Shown here piece by piece: positions 18,389-26,171 of a stretch of DNA of 64,000 bases (position 1 is its first letter; each line of letters begins with the position of its first letter). The translations under genes and the position numbers were made by a program. The notes beneath the pieces were generated by a model that worked only from the letters and a program-made list of their open reading frames with translations, made no database searches and was not told the origin of the DNA. Source of the stretch: Humisphaera borealis (GTDB lineage: Bacteria; Planctomycetota; Phycisphaerae; Tepidisphaerales; Tepidisphaeraceae); the NCBI RefSeq assembly GCF_015169395.1, contig NZ_CP063458.1, positions 2,728,001-2,792,000 on the forward strand. The letters run 5' to 3'.

Positions 18389-19120
18389 TTACTTTTTCGG
18401 TCGCGACTGCTTGAGCAGCCAGCCGTAGAACCCGGGATCGGTATACGTCTTGGTGCCGACCTCGCGGCCGGCGGAATCCGGATACACGGTGAGTTCGACC
18501 GATTTCGCGCCTGCCTTCTTCAGCCCTTCGACCATCGCTTTGCCCTTCTCAAGGCTGATGTCCTTGTCGCCTTCGAAGGCCCGGATGGGCAGGTGCTTGA
18601 TCGGCTCGATGTACGCGTCGAGACCGCCTGCGCAAACCGGCGCGACGGCGGCGAACAAATCGGGGTTTCGAGCGGCCAGGCTCCAGCAGGTGAAGCCGCC
18701 CATCTCGGTGCCGGTCAGATAGACGCGGTCGGCGTCGGCATTCTTAAGTTGGGCCAGTGCATCAAGCAGCAGGCCCCGAACCGGCTTGGGATCCCAAAAC
18801 TTTCGTGGCGGCGACTGCGGCGCGATGACGATGAAGTCTTTCGTCTCTTTGCCGACCAGCTTGGGCGGGCCGTGCTTCTTCAGCTTTTCCAGGTCGGCAA
18901 CGCCATCGCCGCGCTCGGTCGCGCTATGTAGAAAGAGGATGACCGGCCATTTCTTGTCGCCGCCGTCCTTGTAGTCGGCCGGCAAGTACAGAAGGTATCC
19001 CATCTTTTCGCCGTCGCGGTCGTACATCTCCGGCGTCTGCTGTCCCGGCGAAGGGGCCGCCACGGCAGGCGCGCACAGGACGAGAGCCGAGATCATGAAC
19101 GAACAAAGTACAACGCGCAT
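18389..19120 (-). CDS. Secreted alpha/beta-hydrolase-fold protein, probably catalytically dead
   Basis: A 243-residue protein with a signal peptide (FMISALVLCAPAVAA). It is closely similar along its length to the next gene (19178-19918), for example PGQQTPEMYDRDGEKMGYLL against PGQQTAEMYEGQGKKLGYLL. In the active paralogue the nucleophile motif is GLSMGG and the catalytic His is in GVGHDSW. Here the equivalents are GTEMGG (Glu139; codon at 18704-18706) and SAGREVG (Arg219), while the Asp of GDKD is kept. Loss of both Ser and His argues for a non-catalytic binding role. ATG 19120 precedes the signal peptide. Confidence 0.8.
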   Translation of the reverse strand: MRVVLCSFMISALVLCAPAVAAPSPGQQTPEMYDRDGEKMGYLLYLPADYKDGGDKKWPVILFLHSATERGDGVADLEKLKKHGPPKLVGKETKDFIVIAPQSPPRKFWDPKPVRGLLLDALAQLKNADADRVYLTGTEMGGFTCWSLAARNPDLFAAVAPVCAGGLDAYIEPIKHLPIRAFEGDKDISLEKGKAMVEGLKKAGAKSVELTVYPDSAGREVGTKTYTDPGFYGWLLKQSRPKK

Positions 19121-19177
19121 GCGAACGCTCCAGAATGACAACCGAGCGACAAAAGCCCCCTCTGACGCAGCCGGGTG

Positions 19178-19918
19178 CTACCTCTTCTGCCGCGTGTGCT
19201 TCAGCAACCACTCGTACAGTTTCGGGTTCGCGTACGACTGCGTCCACGAATCATGCCCGACGCCGGGGTAGATGGTGAACTCCACTTCTTTCGCACCGGC
19301 GGCTTTCAAGGCATCGACCATGGCCTGGCTCATCGCGATCTTGACAGCAGTGTCCTTGTCGCCGTGGAAGACCCAGATCGGCAGGTTCTTCAGCTTGGCG
19401 GCGGTCGAAGGGTTGCCGCCGCCGCAGATGGGAACGACCGCCGCGAACACCTCGGGGTATTCCGCCGCCAGCATCCACGACCCGAATCCGCCCATGCTCA
19501 GACCGGTCAGGTAGATGCGGTCGGTGTCGGCGTTCTTAAGCTTTCCGGTGACTACATCCAGCAGCCCCTTGAGCGATTTGGCTTCCCACCGGTCGTCCTT
19601 CGGACACTGCGGCGAGATGACGATGAAATCCTTCGTCAGGCCTTCGACCAGTTTCGGCGGGCCGTGCTTCTTGTTCTTCTCCAGTTCGGTGGTGCCGTTG
19701 CCCCGCTCGCCGGAACCGTGCAGGAAGAAAATCACCGGCCATTTCTTGTCGCCGGCGTCCTTATAGCCCGCCGGCACGTAGAGCAGGTAGCCGAGCTTCT
19801 TGCCCTGGCCTTCGTACATCTCGGCGGTCTGCTGGCCGGGCGTCGGGGCGGCGGCAGCAACACCGGCGGCGAACAGGACGGCCAGCGTGGCAAAAGTGTG
19901 AACGAAAGCGCGTCGCAT
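19178..19918 (-). CDS. Secreted serine hydrolase (PHB depolymerase / dienelactone hydrolase-like)
   Basis: A 246-residue protein with a signal peptide (FATLAVLFAAGVAAAA) and one alpha/beta-hydrolase domain. The triad is visible: Ser141 in TGLSMGGF, Asp189 in HGDKDT and His222 in GVGHDSW; the oxyanion region is FFLHGSGERG. The family cleaves esters of polymers or plant-derived compounds; the substrate here is unknown. The ribosome-binding site GGAGGAAATGA directly precedes ATG 19918. A degenerate paralogue follows 57 bases downstream, so the pair arose by tandem duplication. Confidence 0.85.
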   Translation of the reverse strand: MRRAFVHTFATLAVLFAAGVAAAAPTPGQQTAEMYEGQGKKLGYLLYVPAGYKDAGDKKWPVIFFLHGSGERGNGTTELEKNKKHGPPKLVEGLTKDFIVISPQCPKDDRWEAKSLKGLLDVVTGKLKNADTDRIYLTGLSMGGFGSWMLAAEYPEVFAAVVPICGGGNPSTAAKLKNLPIWVFHGDKDTAVKIAMSQAMVDALKAAGAKEVEFTIYPGVGHDSWTQSYANPKLYEWLLKHTRQKR

Positions 19919-20027
19919 TCATTTCCTCCGCGAGATGACGAGTGACATGGGCGTGAAGGGATGCCACGCCGTTCCCATTGGTATGCCCGGGAGGACCGTG
20001 TGTTGTAAACGCCCGAAAGGTGACTGC

Positions 20028-20939
20028 TCAGGATTGTGCTTCGATCGCGGCTCGTAGGCTTCCACTAACGGCGATGAGGATCGCACGTGCGTCGTCCGCG
20101 TTGACGCCGCGTTTGTGCATGACGACCGCAACCTTCACATGGCCGTCGGCACGTTGGAGCAGCGCCTGCGCTTCGTCGCGGGGAAGTTGTGTCAGCGTCG
20201 CGACGATGCGCGTGGCCCGGTCGACCAGCTTCTGGTTCGTCGCCTTCAGGTCGACCATCAGGTTTTCGTACACCTTGCCCAGGCGGACCATCGCGACCGT
20301 GGTCAGGGTGTTGAGGACCAGCTTGGTGGCGGTGCCCGCCTTGAGCCGGGTGGAGCCGGTGACGACCTCCGGGCCGACGAGCGGACGGATCACCACATCG
20401 ACCGGCGGCTCGCTGGGCACCGGCTGCACGCAGGAGAGGAAGATCGTCTTTGCGCCCCGTTCCGTCGCCCGCCGAAGCGCCCCGTGCACGAAAGGCGTGG
20501 TGCCGCCGGCGGCGATGCCGCAGATGACATCATTGGCACCGACGGATTTGCCATCCATTGCTGCCGCCCCGTCGGTGGCGCTGTCCTCGGCGCCTTCCTT
20601 CGCCCGGAACATCGCCGATTCACCGCCGGCGATGATGCCCTGCACCTGGTCGGGGTCGGACCGGAAGGTGGGCGGGCACTCAGAGGCATCGAGAACGCCG
20701 AGCCTGCCGCTCGTGCCGGCACCGACGTAGATCAGCCGCCCCCCCGCCGACAGCGAAGCGACCACGATGTCGACCGCCCGAGCGATCGATTCTTGCTCCG
20801 CCGCGACCGCCTCCACCGCGCGCAAATCCTGGCGGTTCATCAGCGCGACGGCGTCGGCAATGCTCATCGCATCCAGCGCCATCGACTCCGGCAATCGCTG
20901 TTCAGACAAAAGGTGTGAGCGGTCGTGCATGGCGGTCAT
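20028..20939 (-). CDS. murQ: N-acetylmuramic acid 6-phosphate etherase
   Basis: Cleaves the D-lactyl ether of MurNAc-6-phosphate to GlcNAc-6-phosphate in cell-wall recycling. The 303 residues carry a SIS domain with the family signatures GRLIYVGAGTSGRLGVLDASECPPTF, GGESAMFRAKEGAEDS (catalytic Glu region), GIAAGGTTPFV and GSTRLKAGTATKLVLNTLTT. The C-terminal helical extension (LLQRADGHVKVAVVMHKRGV) is also typical. Length is near the normal 300. No anmK, nagZ or PTS gene lies beside it. ATG 20939 is used; ATG 20930 is possible. Confidence 0.95.
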   Translation of the reverse strand: MTAMHDRSHLLSEQRLPESMALDAMSIADAVALMNRQDLRAVEAVAAEQESIARAVDIVVASLSAGGRLIYVGAGTSGRLGVLDASECPPTFRSDPDQVQGIIAGGESAMFRAKEGAEDSATDGAAAMDGKSVGANDVICGIAAGGTTPFVHGALRRATERGAKTIFLSCVQPVPSEPPVDVVIRPLVGPEVVTGSTRLKAGTATKLVLNTLTTVAMVRLGKVYENLMVDLKATNQKLVDRATRIVATLTQLPRDEAQALLQRADGHVKVAVVMHKRGVNADDARAILIAVSGSLRAAIEAQS

Positions 20940-20957
20940 TATCAGTAGGCCGTACGC

Positions 20958-21092
20958 AGTAGGCAGTACGCAGGGAAGAAAATGCGGCAGAACGATTCAT
21001 CGATCTGGAACCCCATGGGTTCTACTGTATCCTGACCATGGCGTCCTGTTCAGTGCCGCTGGTGCATGGCACTCTACTGCGTACTGCCTACT
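20958..21092. repeat. Inverted repeat in murQ/ABC-ATPase divergent region
   Basis: AGTAGGCAGTACGCAG at 20958-20973 is repeated in perfect inversion at 21077-21092. The unit AGTAGGC/AGTACGCAGT is also partly duplicated on the left side. The spacer is 103 bases. The right arm ends five bases before the ABC ATPase start codon. Confidence 0.75.
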
Positions 21093-21096
21093 TCTC

Positions 21097-21891
21097 ATGA
21101 GCAACGTCGCCGTCGTCGAAAACCTCAGCAAGGTCTACCGCAAGCCGGGCACCAACATTGAGGTCCATGCCCTGCGCTCGATCAACATCGAGTTCAAAAC
21201 AGGCGAGTATACCGCGATCATGGGTGCCAGCGGCTCGGGCAAAAGCACACTGATGAACATCATCGGCTGCCTCGACCTGCCGACCAGCGGCCGGTACCTG
21301 CTCGGGGATATCAACATCGGCGAACTGCCCGACGACCAGCTCAGCGAGATCCGCAGCAAGCGGATCGGCTTCATCTTCCAGAACTTCAACCTGATCCAGC
21401 AGCTGACGGTGCTCGAGAATCTCGAAGTGCCGATGTTCTACCTGGGCGTCCCCCCCGCCGAGCGGCGTCGCCGGGCGATCGCACTGGCGGAAAAGGTCGG
21501 CCTGGGGCAGCGGCTGGACCACCGGCCGATGCAGCTTTCCGGCGGGCAGCAGCAGCGCGTCTGCATCGCCCGCGGCCTGGTCAACGATCCCCTAATCCTC
21601 CTCGCCGACGAACCCACCGGCGCACTCGACAGCAAGACCGGCCAGCAGATCCTGGCGTTGTTCGACGAACTGGTCGCGCAAGGCCGAACCATTCTGATCG
21701 TCACGCACGACCCGACGGTGGCACACCGGTGCCAGCGTGTGATCTCGCTGCATGATGGATCGATCCAGAAGGACATCCGCAACCCCGGCCCGGCAATTCA
21801 GGTGGAGAGTGGCCAGTTCGCCCCCGAAGTCGCCGAAGGCTCCGAGCAACCGGGACCGATCCCGTACGCGCAGGAATCGGGCCAGCACTGA
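21097..21891 (+). CDS. ABC transporter ATP-binding protein, MacB/LolD type
   Basis: A 264-residue ATPase of the type that powers MacB-like efflux or LolCDE-like lipoprotein export permeases. Walker A is GASGSGKST, the Q-loop is FIFQNFNLIQQLTVLEN, the signature motif is LSGGQQQR, and Walker B plus D-loop is LILLADEPTGALDSKTG; the switch His is in IVTHD. The family's extended signature region is clear. The C-terminal ~40 residues (from NPGPAIQVES) are low-complexity. No permease gene is adjacent, which is unusual. ATG 21097 was chosen because it fits the family start; there is no obvious ribosome-binding site because an inverted repeat runs up to it. Confidence 0.92.
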   Translation: MSNVAVVENLSKVYRKPGTNIEVHALRSINIEFKTGEYTAIMGASGSGKSTLMNIIGCLDLPTSGRYLLGDINIGELPDDQLSEIRSKRIGFIFQNFNLIQQLTVLENLEVPMFYLGVPPAERRRRAIALAEKVGLGQRLDHRPMQLSGGQQQRVCIARGLVNDPLILLADEPTGALDSKTGQQILALFDELVAQGRTILIVTHDPTVAHRCQRVISLHDGSIQKDIRNPGPAIQVESGQFAPEVAEGSEQPGPIPYAQESGQH

Positions 21892-21913
21892 AACACGTCT
21901 GGCTCTGCCGCGG

Positions 21914-22102
21914 CAGAAGAATCGCCATGGAGACGCGGAGACACGGAGGGGTGCCGGGCGACCCACGATGCCCGCGAGATGTGATGCGCGGGTTTCAAGC
22001 GTATCTATTCTCCTTCCATGTGCCCCAGCATTCGCCATCACCACTGAAACGCAGAGGATTCGAGTTGCCCTCCGTGTCTCCGTGCCTCCGTGGTGTTCTG
22101 CT
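21914..22102. repeat. Imperfect inverted repeat (GGAGACACGGAGG family)
   Basis: The left region 21914-21951, containing GCGGAGACACGGAGGG, is inverted at about 22068-22102 (CCCTCCGTGTCTCCGTGCC), with GCAGAA/TTCTGC at the ends. The arms differ by small indels. The 299-base gap holding it shows no gene. Confidence 0.6.
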
Positions 22103-22190
22103 CTTTTGGAAGCGCAAGACGCGTATCACCCTCGAATGTTGCCCCGACGCAAACTTGCTCCGGCCGACAGGAACGGGATAGGCTGTGAGC

Positions 22191-23123
22191 ATGCACACTC
22201 GAGCCCACCGCCCGGCAGTCTGTCTCTTCATTCTTCTCTGCCTCACCGCCACCACCCGCGCCGCCGAACCAGCGAGACTCGCGACCATGGACGAGCTTCG
22301 GCAGATGTACGATGCCGGTAGCTTTCAGGTCTGCCTCCAGCAGATCTCGCGCGTGTCCCGCCTGACCGGCGATGCCGCCAAGCCTTATGACAAGTGGGCG
22401 CTCCTGCTGCTCAAGGCCGACTGCCTGCTGCGGATGGAAGATACGTCGGAGGCACTTCGCACCTACCGCGCGGCCGAATCTTCGCCCGTCGCCAAACAGG
22501 CCGCCGAGGCTCGTGCGACGGAGTTCCTGATCAAGAAGAGCCAGAACCTCGCGTACAAGCCCAAGACCGTCCAGACGCCAGAGCCCCTGGCGATCACCGT
22601 TCCGCAGAGTCGCAAGAAGGCATTGGTCGCGTTGCTCGACGACGAACTGGCGGCCGACCGTGCCAAGATCAACCAGGCGCTGGAGGCCAAAACGCTCACG
22701 CCGATGTTCGATATCGTCCCCGACCTGCTCACGCTCTGGGCGGTTGAAGTCACCGGCACCGGGCAGGAGAGCAAGACCGGCCCCATCCTGACCGGTCTGG
22801 GCGAGCGGGCGCGAACACTGATCGACCGCGACCTGCAGGTCCGCCGCGAGCAACTCGACGGCATTCGCCAGAAGGCGAACCAGATCGTGGAGAATCGCGG
22901 CAACTTCTGGTGGCAGGACGGCACCACCCGCCGCGGCCTCTACACACCCGACCGCAAAGAGCTGCGCGACCTCATGACGTACCTACAAAAGGTCGAAGAG
23001 GTCGGCGTTTTGGCCCAGAAGTATGCCTGGCAACTGGGCCGCGACGGCAAGAAGTGGGACGCCGTCATCACCGAGTGCCTTGTCATCATCGCCGATGCCG
23101 AGAAGGTGATGGAGGCGAATTGA
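22191..23123 (+). CDS. Secreted TPR-like protein, unknown function
   Basis: A 310-residue protein with a signal peptide (RPAVCLFILLCLTATTRAA). Residues about 35-120 are helical with a TPR-like pattern (MDELRQMYDAGSFQVCLQQI and WALLLLKADCLLRMEDTSEA), followed by a long helical region and QIVENRGNFWWQDGTTRRGL. No enzymatic motif was seen and no named family was recognised. ATG 22191 was preferred over GTG 22185. A 36-nt inverted repeat follows directly after the stop codon. Confidence 0.7.
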   Translation: MHTRAHRPAVCLFILLCLTATTRAAEPARLATMDELRQMYDAGSFQVCLQQISRVSRLTGDAAKPYDKWALLLLKADCLLRMEDTSEALRTYRAAESSPVAKQAAEARATEFLIKKSQNLAYKPKTVQTPEPLAITVPQSRKKALVALLDDELAADRAKINQALEAKTLTPMFDIVPDLLTLWAVEVTGTGQESKTGPILTGLGERARTLIDRDLQVRREQLDGIRQKANQIVENRGNFWWQDGTTRRGLYTPDRKELRDLMTYLQKVEEVGVLAQKYAWQLGRDGKKWDAVITECLVIIADAEKVMEAN

Positions 23124-23136
23124 CGGGAGCGATTCC

Positions 23137-23224
23137 GGTGCCACGGGTCGGCGGTACCCCGCAGACCCGTGCGGGCGCTGCATCCTCGGCACGGGTCTCC
23201 GGAGTACCGGCGACCCGTGGCACC
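23137..23224. repeat. Inverted repeat pair with covarying hairpins
   Basis: Arms of 36 nt at 23137-23172 and 23189-23224 start GGTGCCACGGGTCG and have a 16-nt spacer. Each arm folds on GGGTC/GACCC. The inner stem is GCGG/CCGC on the left and CCGG/CCGG on the right, so pairing is kept in both. Confidence 0.8.
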
Positions 23225-23246
23225 AATTCGCATAGGACAAGCCGCG

Positions 23247-24593
23247 TCATTCCTCCGCCGCGACGAGTTCCTGCTTCGGGCGAATGAGCAGAACCAGCAC
23301 GATCGAGATGATCGCCGTGCTGGCGAAGACGCCGAAGATCACGTTCAGCGGCACATGGCGATCTCGGAGCAGGCCGAAGCCCCAGTCGGCCAGACCGCCG
23401 CAACTGATGCTCACCAGGTTCATGATGCCGTAGCCCGTGGCGCGGAGCCGGGGCCGTGCGATCTGGCAGAGGATCGGCATGTTGTTGCTGTCGAAGAACC
23501 CCCAGCCGAGCCCGAAGAGAACCAGGAACGAAATTGCGACGGCGAGACTGCTGGCGTTTCCGACGCCGAACATCGCGGGGATGATCAGACACATGCCGAT
23601 CGCACTGGTGTAGATGCGGCCTCGGATGTTGGTTCGCGTCCAGCGGTCGGCGAGCACGCCGCCGGCAACCGCGCCGATGATCGCCGCCGCCTGCCAGGGC
23701 AGCGTCGCGGCGACGCCTGACGGACCCTGCCCGATAATGAACTCCTTCTTCAGGATCGCCGGCATCCAGTCGCGGACAACCCAGCCGGCCAGGGCGGGCA
23801 GCGTGAAGTACAGAACAAGCAGAATGAACGATGGATTGAGCAGCAATCCGGAAAGGACGGTCTCGGGCTTCCGCGGCGAAGGGGTTTCGTATGCCAGCAC
23901 CGGCGCCCCTGAAGGACTGACTCCCGCCGATCCGGGAGGCAGTGCCGGAGAATCGGTCGCGGCCTCCGCCTTCTCGCTCCGATTGCGGCCCACCGGATCA
24001 CGCAAAGCGATCGCCAGCGGGATGGCATAGAGCATGCCGAACACACCGCACACGTCGAACGCCAGTCGCCAGCCGAGGTTGGGCGCGTCGGCGACATACC
24101 CGCCGAACCCGCCGATGATGACGCCGATGTAGATCGCCATCTGGTGCATCCCGACGGCCCGCGAGCGGGTCGGGCCGGTGTGGTAGTCGGTGATCAGCGC
24201 CAGCGCCGCGGGGATGTAAAACGCCTCGCTGATGCCCATCATCGATCGGGCCCAAAGGAGCTGCGTGTAGGTCTCGACATGCCCCGTCCACCAGGTAACG
24301 GCCGACCAGACGAACAGGCTGCCGCAGATGGTCAGTCGTCGGCCGAACCGATCGGCGACGAACCCTCCGACGGGACTGAGAAAGGCATAGACCCACTTGA
24401 ACTGCCCGAGCATGAAGCCCCAGTTGGTCTCGTTGCCGATCGAGGTGATGTCGGTCATCACCGAGTACTTCATCGACGCCAGCATCTGCCGGTCGAGGTA
24501 GTTGAGCGTCGCCACCGGCATGAGCAGGAGAACGACGATCCAGGCCAGGCGATGGAGGGAGGGGCGCGGCGATGGGTTTTCGAGCGTCATCAC
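23247..24593 (-). CDS. MFS transporter
   Basis: A 448-residue major facilitator with about 12 hydrophobic segments. The loop 2-3 signature is degenerate but present as GGFVADRFGRRLTICGS. The second-half loop reads GGVLADRWTRTNIRGR. Conserved acidic and arginine residues sit in TM1 (LNYLDRQMLAS) and TM4-5 (ARSMMGISEAFYIPAALALI). The pattern resembles the anion:cation symporter group (hexuronate or related acids), but the substrate cannot be fixed. A central loop of about 50 residues is Pro/Ala/Ser-rich. It is on the same strand as the WD40 gene upstream, with a terminator-like hairpin between them. Confidence 0.88.
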   Translation of the reverse strand: MMTLENPSPRPSLHRLAWIVVLLLMPVATLNYLDRQMLASMKYSVMTDITSIGNETNWGFMLGQFKWVYAFLSPVGGFVADRFGRRLTICGSLFVWSAVTWWTGHVETYTQLLWARSMMGISEAFYIPAALALITDYHTGPTRSRAVGMHQMAIYIGVIIGGFGGYVADAPNLGWRLAFDVCGVFGMLYAIPLAIALRDPVGRNRSEKAEAATDSPALPPGSAGVSPSGAPVLAYETPSPRKPETVLSGLLLNPSFILLVLYFTLPALAGWVVRDWMPAILKKEFIIGQGPSGVAATLPWQAAAIIGAVAGGVLADRWTRTNIRGRIYTSAIGMCLIIPAMFGVGNASSLAVAISFLVLFGLGWGFFDSNNMPILCQIARPRLRATGYGIMNLVSISCGGLADWGFGLLRDRHVPLNVIFGVFASTAIISIVLVLLIRPKQELVAAEE

Positions 24594-24660
24594 GGGTGGG
24601 TTGTTCCTCCGATTCCGACACAGGCGAGGGATTTGCAGGCGACAGACGCCCGATCGCCCC

Positions 24661-24694
24661 CATTACAAAGAAGGGCCTCCCGCATGGGAAGCCC
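24661..24694 (-). terminator. Terminator after the WD40 gene
   Basis: On the minus strand GGGCTTCCC and GGGAGGCCC form a 9-bp stem with one G-U pair and loop ATGC, followed by TTCTTTGT. It separates the WD40 gene from the MFS gene. Confidence 0.7.
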
Positions 24695-24720
24695 GCGACG
24701 CGGCAAATCGGTCCGCTTCT

Positions 24721-25914
24721 TCAGGCACCGACGGCGGCGGTATCAAACAGCATGACCCGGCCGACCAGCCCGCCGTACTCGCCGTCTTTCGACAGCCGTC
24801 GCCCGTTGCCGGAACCGCCGCCCGGCTTCAGAAGGACCTGCGTGACGGCGACGCGTTTGCCGTCGGGGTGGACGGCAACCGTGCGGCAGTGCGTGAGCAG
24901 CTTGTTGAGGTAGACCGAAGCCTCCTGCCCCGGCTTCCAGCCGGCCACGGCGCCCTTGGCAGGCTGGCCGCTCGCCGCCGCAAGCACGTAACCGCCGGGA
25001 TGCCAGTCGAGACCCAGGATCAGTCCTTCGGACGGATCGACCTTCTCCCATTGCCAGGTATGGATTGCCTTGCCGGTGGCAAAGTCGAAGCAGACCGCCG
25101 TCGGTTTGCCGGTGAGAAAACCACTGGTTGCCGGCTGCGTTCCGCCGGCGATCAGCCACTGACCCTTCGGGTCGTTGGTCATGCAGCGGACACCGCCGAC
25201 GTCATTAATCTCCTTCACCCCCTGCGACATCGGACGGCTGTAAAGCACCGAGGCATCGAGCGTGCGAACGGCCTTCTTTTTTGCGATGTCGAACTGGTGG
25301 ATGACCCCCTTCAGGTCACCGATCAGCAGCGAGCCGTCCGGATGAAAATGCGCCGACATCAGGTCGTCCGGAACCGTTGCCAGGTCGGCGATCGGCTTGC
25401 CGTCGGCGGACGACCAGAGACGGACGACTCGATCCGCGCCGCAGGTCGCAAGCGCGTGGCCGTCGGGACTGAGCGTCATCGAGCGCATCCACTGGCTGTG
25501 GCAGTCCTCGCGCTTCCAGAGCGGCTTTGGGTTCGCGGCGGCGTAGTCCCATGCGAGCAACTGGCCCCACGAATCGCCGGTGAACATCCGCTTACGGTCG
25601 CGGTGAAACGCCAATCCCTGCATCCACCCGCCATGGCCTTCGAACGTCGCGATCGTGTCGGCATCGTCTTGGATCGACCAGCGATAGACCCGTCCGTCGT
25701 AACCGCCGGCGAAAATGAACTTGCCGCAAGGCGAGAACCGGGCGAAGACGAACTCGCGGTCGTGTTCGAGCGTGCGCGGCCGCACGAGGGCAAAACCGTC
25801 CGGCCCGACAAACGCGGCGCTGGGATCGGGCTTGGCACCCTTCTTCGGCACCGGCGGCATCGGCAAGATGCGCGGGACGGGTACGACGTCGGGTTGTTCG
25901 GTCGTCTCAGGCAT
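24721..25914 (-). CDS. WD40 repeat protein
   Basis: A 397-residue protein without a signal peptide. After a Pro-rich N-terminus (1-35) it carries WD40 repeats: FVFARFSPCGKFIFAGGYDG, RVYRWSIQ, MTLSPDGHALATCGADRVVRLWS and AHFHPDGSLLIGDLKG, then less regular ones to the end. WD40 proteins encoded beside DUF1501 and DUF1549 genes are common in planctomycetes, and this one follows that order (DUF1549, DUF1501, WD40) on one strand. It is likely a scaffold or binding partner of those proteins, though it appears cytosolic by sequence. Confidence 0.82.
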   Translation of the reverse strand: MPETTEQPDVVPVPRILPMPPVPKKGAKPDPSAAFVGPDGFALVRPRTLEHDREFVFARFSPCGKFIFAGGYDGRVYRWSIQDDADTIATFEGHGGWMQGLAFHRDRKRMFTGDSWGQLLAWDYAAANPKPLWKREDCHSQWMRSMTLSPDGHALATCGADRVVRLWSSADGKPIADLATVPDDLMSAHFHPDGSLLIGDLKGVIHQFDIAKKKAVRTLDASVLYSRPMSQGVKEINDVGGVRCMTNDPKGQWLIAGGTQPATSGFLTGKPTAVCFDFATGKAIHTWQWEKVDPSEGLILGLDWHPGGYVLAAASGQPAKGAVAGWKPGQEASVYLNKLLTHCRTVAVHPDGKRVAVTQVLLKPGGGSGNGRRLSKDGEYGGLVGRVMLFDTAAVGA

Positions 25915-25944
25915 GTTGCATTCCGATCAAAGCACTCCGAAGCT

Positions 25945-26120
25945 CGGATTCTTTTTAGCGCCATCCCCGCAGGGGTGGGCTTTCGCGCGGTGAACTGCGG
26001 AACTACGGTCGATTTCGATCAAGCAAGGGTCCCGAGGGCACTTCAAGGTTCACCGGTCTGCTCCATGCGCTTATCGCGCGACGAGCCCACCCCTTCGGGG
26101 ATGGCGCTAAAAGGAATCCG
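25945..26120. repeat. Long inverted repeat pair between WD40 and DUF1501 genes
   Basis: Arms of 37 nt at 25945-25981 and 26084-26120 match at about 35 of 37 positions and contain TTTTAGCGCCATCCCCG. Each arm also has a CCCC/GGGG hairpin. The spacer is 102 bases. The 257-base gap holds nothing else recognisable. Confidence 0.85.
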
Positions 26121-26171
26121 AATTCCGCGCCTGCGTGAAGAACGCAAACTTCGTCTTTCCTTCCATCAACT

